Part shown: positions 61,631 to 64,000 of the stretch, one piece after another
Numbering within the stretch: the first letter of the stretch is position 1
How the letters are laid out: each line of letters opens with the position of its first letter
Source: a virus
Virus record (IMG/VR): IMGVR_UViG_3300035670_000045
Coordinates: 1-64,000 of that record
Reading direction: 5' to 3' (one strand)
Length of the DNA: 64,000 nt
The notes under the pieces: generated by a model
Databases searched by the model: none
What the model was told of the DNA's origin: nothing
Seen by the model: only the letters and a program-made list of their open reading frames with translations
Program-made: the position numbers and the translations under genes

Positions 61631-62155
61631 ATGACTCTCGAAGAATTCCGCGCGGCCCTCAAGTCCGGTCAGTACGCCAGTGCCTCGAACGCCCGTCGCG
61701 GCGCCGGCAAGGCCTTCTCGAAGAACGAGGCCGACAAGGCGAAGGCGATGAAGCTCATCGACGCGCAGTTCGGTGCGGCGGAGGCGGCTCCGAAGGTGGC
61801 CAAAGCGCCGAAGGCCGCCAAGGCCCCGAAGTCGGGGAGTACGAAGTCGGACAAGGCCCCCGCCAAGCGCGGACCGCGCGCGGCCCGGAAAGTCGACGCG
61901 GCGGTCGCGGAGATCGGTCCGGTTCCCGAGGTCCACCGTGTGGAGGCCACCATCCACTTCGCGATCACGGCGCTCCAGACGCTCCACACCACCGGCCACG
62001 CGAACGAGATGGCCACCCCGCTCCGTCTGCTCGAGCGCGGCCTCAAGTACCTCGAGCGCGCGCTCCCCGTGCTCGAGGAGAAGGAAGTCGCGGCCGTCCT
62101 GAACGAGGCCTCGAGCATCTCCCTGGAGGAGATCGAGGAAGAGGCCGCCCAGTGA
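61631..62155 (+). CDS. Ala/Lys-rich, possibly DNA-binding protein
   Basis: 174 residues. A helical N-terminus (TLEEFRAALKSGQYASASN), then a Lys/Ala/Pro region (about 55-95; KVAKAPKAAKAPKSG) like histone H1 or HU tails, then a helical C-terminus (LQTLHTT, LRLLERGLKYLERALPVLEEKEV). The composition suggests binding to DNA or RNA. It follows the only clear sigma70-like promoter in its region. Function inferred; not recognised. Confidence 0.7.
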   Translation: MTLEEFRAALKSGQYASASNARRGAGKAFSKNEADKAKAMKLIDAQFGAAEAAPKVAKAPKAAKAPKSGSTKSDKAPAKRGPRAARKVDAAVAEIGPVPEVHRVEATIHFAITALQTLHTTGHANEMATPLRLLERGLKYLERALPVLEEKEVAAVLNEASSISLEEIEEEAAQ

Positions 62156-62463
62156 GTGGCCGGGGCGCCATCCTGCTCAGTGAACTGCTGACCAAGATGC
62201 GCCCCTGGTTCACCCACATCCGACGGGCCACCCACGCGTCTGACCTTCAGGTCGAGCCGGGTGCGCACGCTGGGGAGTTCGCCCTTCGGATTCGCGGTCT
62301 CGGCAAAGATGCACCCTGGGAGTACACGTCCGTGTTCTCTCAGGGTCGTGTCTTTGGCGCCACGTACCCGATGGGGCCGGAAGCGTGGTCGCCACATCAG
62401 CGGCCATGCGACTTCGCTCGCGAGGTGATTCGCGAGGTCCTGACCCACCGCGGGTTCCTGTAG
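62152..62463 (+). CDS. Hypothetical 103-residue protein
   Basis: GTG overlaps the previous stop (GTGA). Mixed alpha/beta: LLSELLTKMRPWFTHIRRA, FALRIRGLG, DFAREVIREVLTHRGFL. Not recognised. Probably co-expressed with the Ala/Lys-rich gene. Confidence 0.65.
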   Translation: MSGRGAILLSELLTKMRPWFTHIRRATHASDLQVEPGAHAGEFALRIRGLGKDAPWEYTSVFSQGRVFGATYPMGPEAWSPHQRPCDFAREVIREVLTHRGFL

Positions 62464-62465
62464 GG

Positions 62466-62477
62466 TACACTCGGCAC
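62466..62477 (+). promoter_or_regulatory. TANNNT box six bases before a leaderless start
   Basis: TACACT at 62466-62471, then CGGCAC, then ATG 62478. The box follows the preceding stop by 2 bases. No ribosome-binding site fits. Confidence 0.6.
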
Positions 62478-62855
62478 ATGGACATCACGCTGACAGAGCA
62501 GGAGTACTTGGCCCTGGTCGCCCTGGCGCGAGATGCGTTGAAAGGGGAGACCAACAAGACGCTGGCTCTCGAGGAGACCCTCAAGAGCATAGAGGCCCGC
62601 GCAGGTTTGCGCAGGTTTCTCCTGGTCGTGAGGTGGGAGGACCTTGGCCTGAACCCGCCGCCCTACTCCGCGGAGTTCATCGACTCGTACCCTGCGGCGC
62701 TGGAGGGGCGAATCGAGAGAGCGGATCGACCCATCGCCAAAGCGGACGTGGTCGCCTACGTGGCTACGAAGGCTCGACGTGCCGGAGAGATCTACGTCAC
62801 CCGGGACCCGGCGGGCCGGGCCGGGTGGTCGAAGCTGAGTCAGTTTTTCCCATGA
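62478..62855 (+). CDS. Hypothetical 125-residue protein with leaderless start
   Basis: The ATG at 62478 is preferred over longer in-frame starts because the TACACT box is placed exactly six bases upstream and the upstream codons lie in the previous gene. Helical N-terminus (LTEQEYLALVALARDALKG), then mixed. Its stop overlaps the next ATG. Not recognised. Confidence 0.65.
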   Translation: MDITLTEQEYLALVALARDALKGETNKTLALEETLKSIEARAGLRRFLLVVRWEDLGLNPPPYSAEFIDSYPAALEGRIERADRPIAKADVVAYVATKARRAGEIYVTRDPAGRAGWSKLSQFFP

Positions 62856-63148
62856 AATGCCTGAACTGCAGCCGTGAGATGTCGCCCGACGAGGGCAAGC
62901 TGTTCGCGCAGGTCCTTGTCTGCCCCGAGTGTTACACACTCGCGGTTCGCACAACGGAACGTATCGAGTCCGAGCTGCGTGCATGTCTTGCGCTGGTACG
63001 CGACCAGATTCGTGTGAAGCTCATTCAGGGGGAGCTCCGGGCCCCACCTCAGGTGGAGACTCCGCCAATGAGCAAGGCGGACCTGTTACGCGCCATGGCC
63101 GAACGATACAGTGCAGGTCATGCAAGTACTCGCGAACCAAACGACTGA
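62852..63148 (+). CDS. Zinc-ribbon protein, small
   Basis: 98 residues beginning MKCLNCSREM, then CPECY: two CxxC pairs about 25 residues apart, a zinc ribbon at the N-terminus. The remainder is helical. ATGA overlap with the previous gene. Small zinc-ribbon proteins in phages may bind nucleic acid or RNA polymerase, but no evidence here beyond the motif. Confidence 0.7.
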   Translation: MKCLNCSREMSPDEGKLFAQVLVCPECYTLAVRTTERIESELRACLALVRDQIRVKLIQGELRAPPQVETPPMSKADLLRAMAERYSAGHASTREPND

Positions 63149-63371
63149 CGCGCACCAGCTTCGGTGCACGTTCTGCGGCATGACACAGCAGGTGGTGTAC
63201 CCCCTTGGGTGCCGACTGCGTCCGGGCGACCCCGCCATTCTGATGGACGACGAACCTTCCGTAGGGAGATGCACCCGATGTTCGAGGACCGTGATGGTAG
63301 TGGAGGAAGCTCCGAGCCCGCCGCCGCCGGTGTCATACGACCCCGTTGGGATACACAAGAAAATCAGGTGA
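63120..63371 (+). CDS. Second small zinc-ribbon protein
   Basis: 83 residues from ATG 63120 (GTG 63111 is an alternative). CTFC...CTRC pairs at about residues 17 and 52 form a zinc ribbon. It overlaps the preceding zinc-ribbon gene by about 30 bases and its stop overlaps a GTG start (GTGA). The pair of adjacent zinc-ribbon genes is notable. Confidence 0.65.
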   Translation: MQVLANQTTDAHQLRCTFCGMTQQVVYPLGCRLRPGDPAILMDDEPSVGRCTRCSRTVMVVEEAPSPPPPVSYDPVGIHKKIR

Positions 63372-63772
63372 CCCTGCACCGGCGAGGTTGGGCCAGCTAC
63401 GTGGGTAGAACGGGCAACTTCCGGTGCGTAGCAGAGCGACTGGAGTGGGACTACGGCACCTTCACGGTGTACGAGGCGCGAGAAGTCCGTCTGAGCCAGA
63501 TCGCTGCCTTGACATTGCTGCAGGGGGGCAGCCTGGTCGACATATTCGATGGATCCTTCGCGCTGACGCCGGGGGCGGGAGGCAAGGCGAAGCCCATGCT
63601 GTTGGCGGGGGCAGACCCTCCAAGCCTGGTGCGTCCGATGCCGACCATCGCGAAGGTGGCGCTCGTCTCCGTGGTCAGCCTCACCGACGATGGGATCGAG
63701 CTCCACGTCCTGCGCGCCAAACTGTTCCACGATCTCGTGGCTCACAACCTGTTCCGTCCTGGTGTGACATGA
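63368..63772 (+). CDS. Hypothetical 134-residue protein
   Basis: GTG 63368 overlaps the previous stop. Beta-rich N-terminus (GWASYVGRTGNFRCVAE, YGTFTVYEAREVRL) and a hydrophobic middle (LTLLQGGSLVDIFDG, IAKVALVSVVSL). Not recognised. Its stop overlaps the next ATG. Confidence 0.65.
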   Translation: MTLHRRGWASYVGRTGNFRCVAERLEWDYGTFTVYEAREVRLSQIAALTLLQGGSLVDIFDGSFALTPGAGGKAKPMLLAGADPPSLVRPMPTIAKVALVSVVSLTDDGIELHVLRAKLFHDLVAHNLFRPGVT

Positions 63773-64000
63773 AAAAAGCCCCCGACCCGAAGATCGACCC
63801 GTCCGTCACGCTGAGCCCGGCGGCGATGAAGTACCTCCACAACCGCCAAGACCGTATGGCGGCAGGGGCCCCGGTACGGCCTGCCACACAGGGTCCTCCG
63901 ATTCCTCGGCTCGACCTGGCCCCCGAGGAAACGGGGGTTCCCATGTCCATGGCACAGCACGCCGCGATGCAGCGGCAGCACCTCCCCCAGGCGCAAGGTG
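63769..64000 (+). CDS. Hypothetical protein, cut by right edge
   Basis: The frame opens at ATG 63769 (ATGA overlap) and continues to the window end without a stop, 77 residues. Composition is Pro/Ala/Gln/Met-rich (RMAAGAPVRPATQGPP, MAQHAAMQRQH). It may be the start of a longer virion protein. Nothing more can be said. Confidence 0.55.
   Translation, partial: MKKAPDPKIDPSVTLSPAAMKYLHNRQDRMAAGAPVRPATQGPPIPRLDLAPEETGVPMSMAQHAAMQRQHLPQAQG

Noticed and set aside
1-64000. tRNA genes
   Set aside because: Intergenic gaps are short and none shows a cloverleaf or CCA-type end by eye; a tRNA scan would settle it.

Overview
This 64 kb window is part of the genome of a large tailed double-stranded DNA phage with a contractile tail (myovirus morphology). 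The diagnostic genes are a terminase large subunit, a portal, a capsid-maturation protease, a scaffold-like protein, a major-capsid candidate, a very long tail sheath with a tail-tube candidate, a baseplate-spike-like protein, and a phage replication set (CHC2/TOPRIM primase, DnaB-type helicase, SF2 helicase). No ribosomal, metabolic or integrase genes are seen. The DNA is GC-rich with GC-rich third codon positions, and genes are packed with ATGA/GTGA overlaps, so the host is probably a high-GC bacterium that I cannot name. Both ends of the window cut through genes.

Layout. (1) 1-8767, minus strand: replication and repair operon: Cys-rich protein, SF2 helicase, two small proteins, a family-4 uracil-DNA-glycosylase-like protein, more small proteins, DnaB helicase with a class 3 intein, primase, and a zinc-ribbon protein running off the left edge. 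(2) 8822-13722, plus: three virion-type proteins and the portal. (3) 13758-17524, minus: a MoxR-type AAA+ ATPase with a von Willebrand A (VWA) partner, preceded by a Cys-rich protein, an unknown protein and a 25-residue membrane peptide. (4) 17607-26603, plus: one 2998-codon frame that encodes a complete beta-beta' RNA polymerase fusion with two LAGLIDADG inteins. (5) 26603-33968, plus: spike-like protein, structural unknowns and terminase. (6) 34482-42371, plus: head module (protease, scaffold, decoration candidate, major capsid protein). (7) 42463-60933, plus: connector, virion, fibre, sheath and tube genes. (8) 60906-61524, minus: a small overlapping gene pair. (9) 61631-64000, plus: Ala/Lys-rich protein and small zinc-ribbon genes.

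How it fits together. The phage carries its own multisubunit-type RNA polymerase as one polypeptide, about 2112 residues after splicing. Five genes have a TANNNT box exactly six bases before the start codon, the signature of leaderless transcripts; which polymerase reads them is unknown. Inteins interrupt the P-loop of the replicative helicase and two of the most conserved blocks of the RNA polymerase, so replication and transcription enzymes both depend on protein splicing. Many virion proteins share a recurrent K-x-A-(S/A/G) motif that could be a recognition site for the maturation protease. A 1074-residue virion protein starts with a ferritin-like domain.

Limits: all functions come from reading motifs by eye. 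Many small proteins and several virion proteins were not recognised and are labelled so. I saw no tRNA, rRNA, CRISPR array or insertion sequence. There is no stretch of more than 300 bases without a gene.
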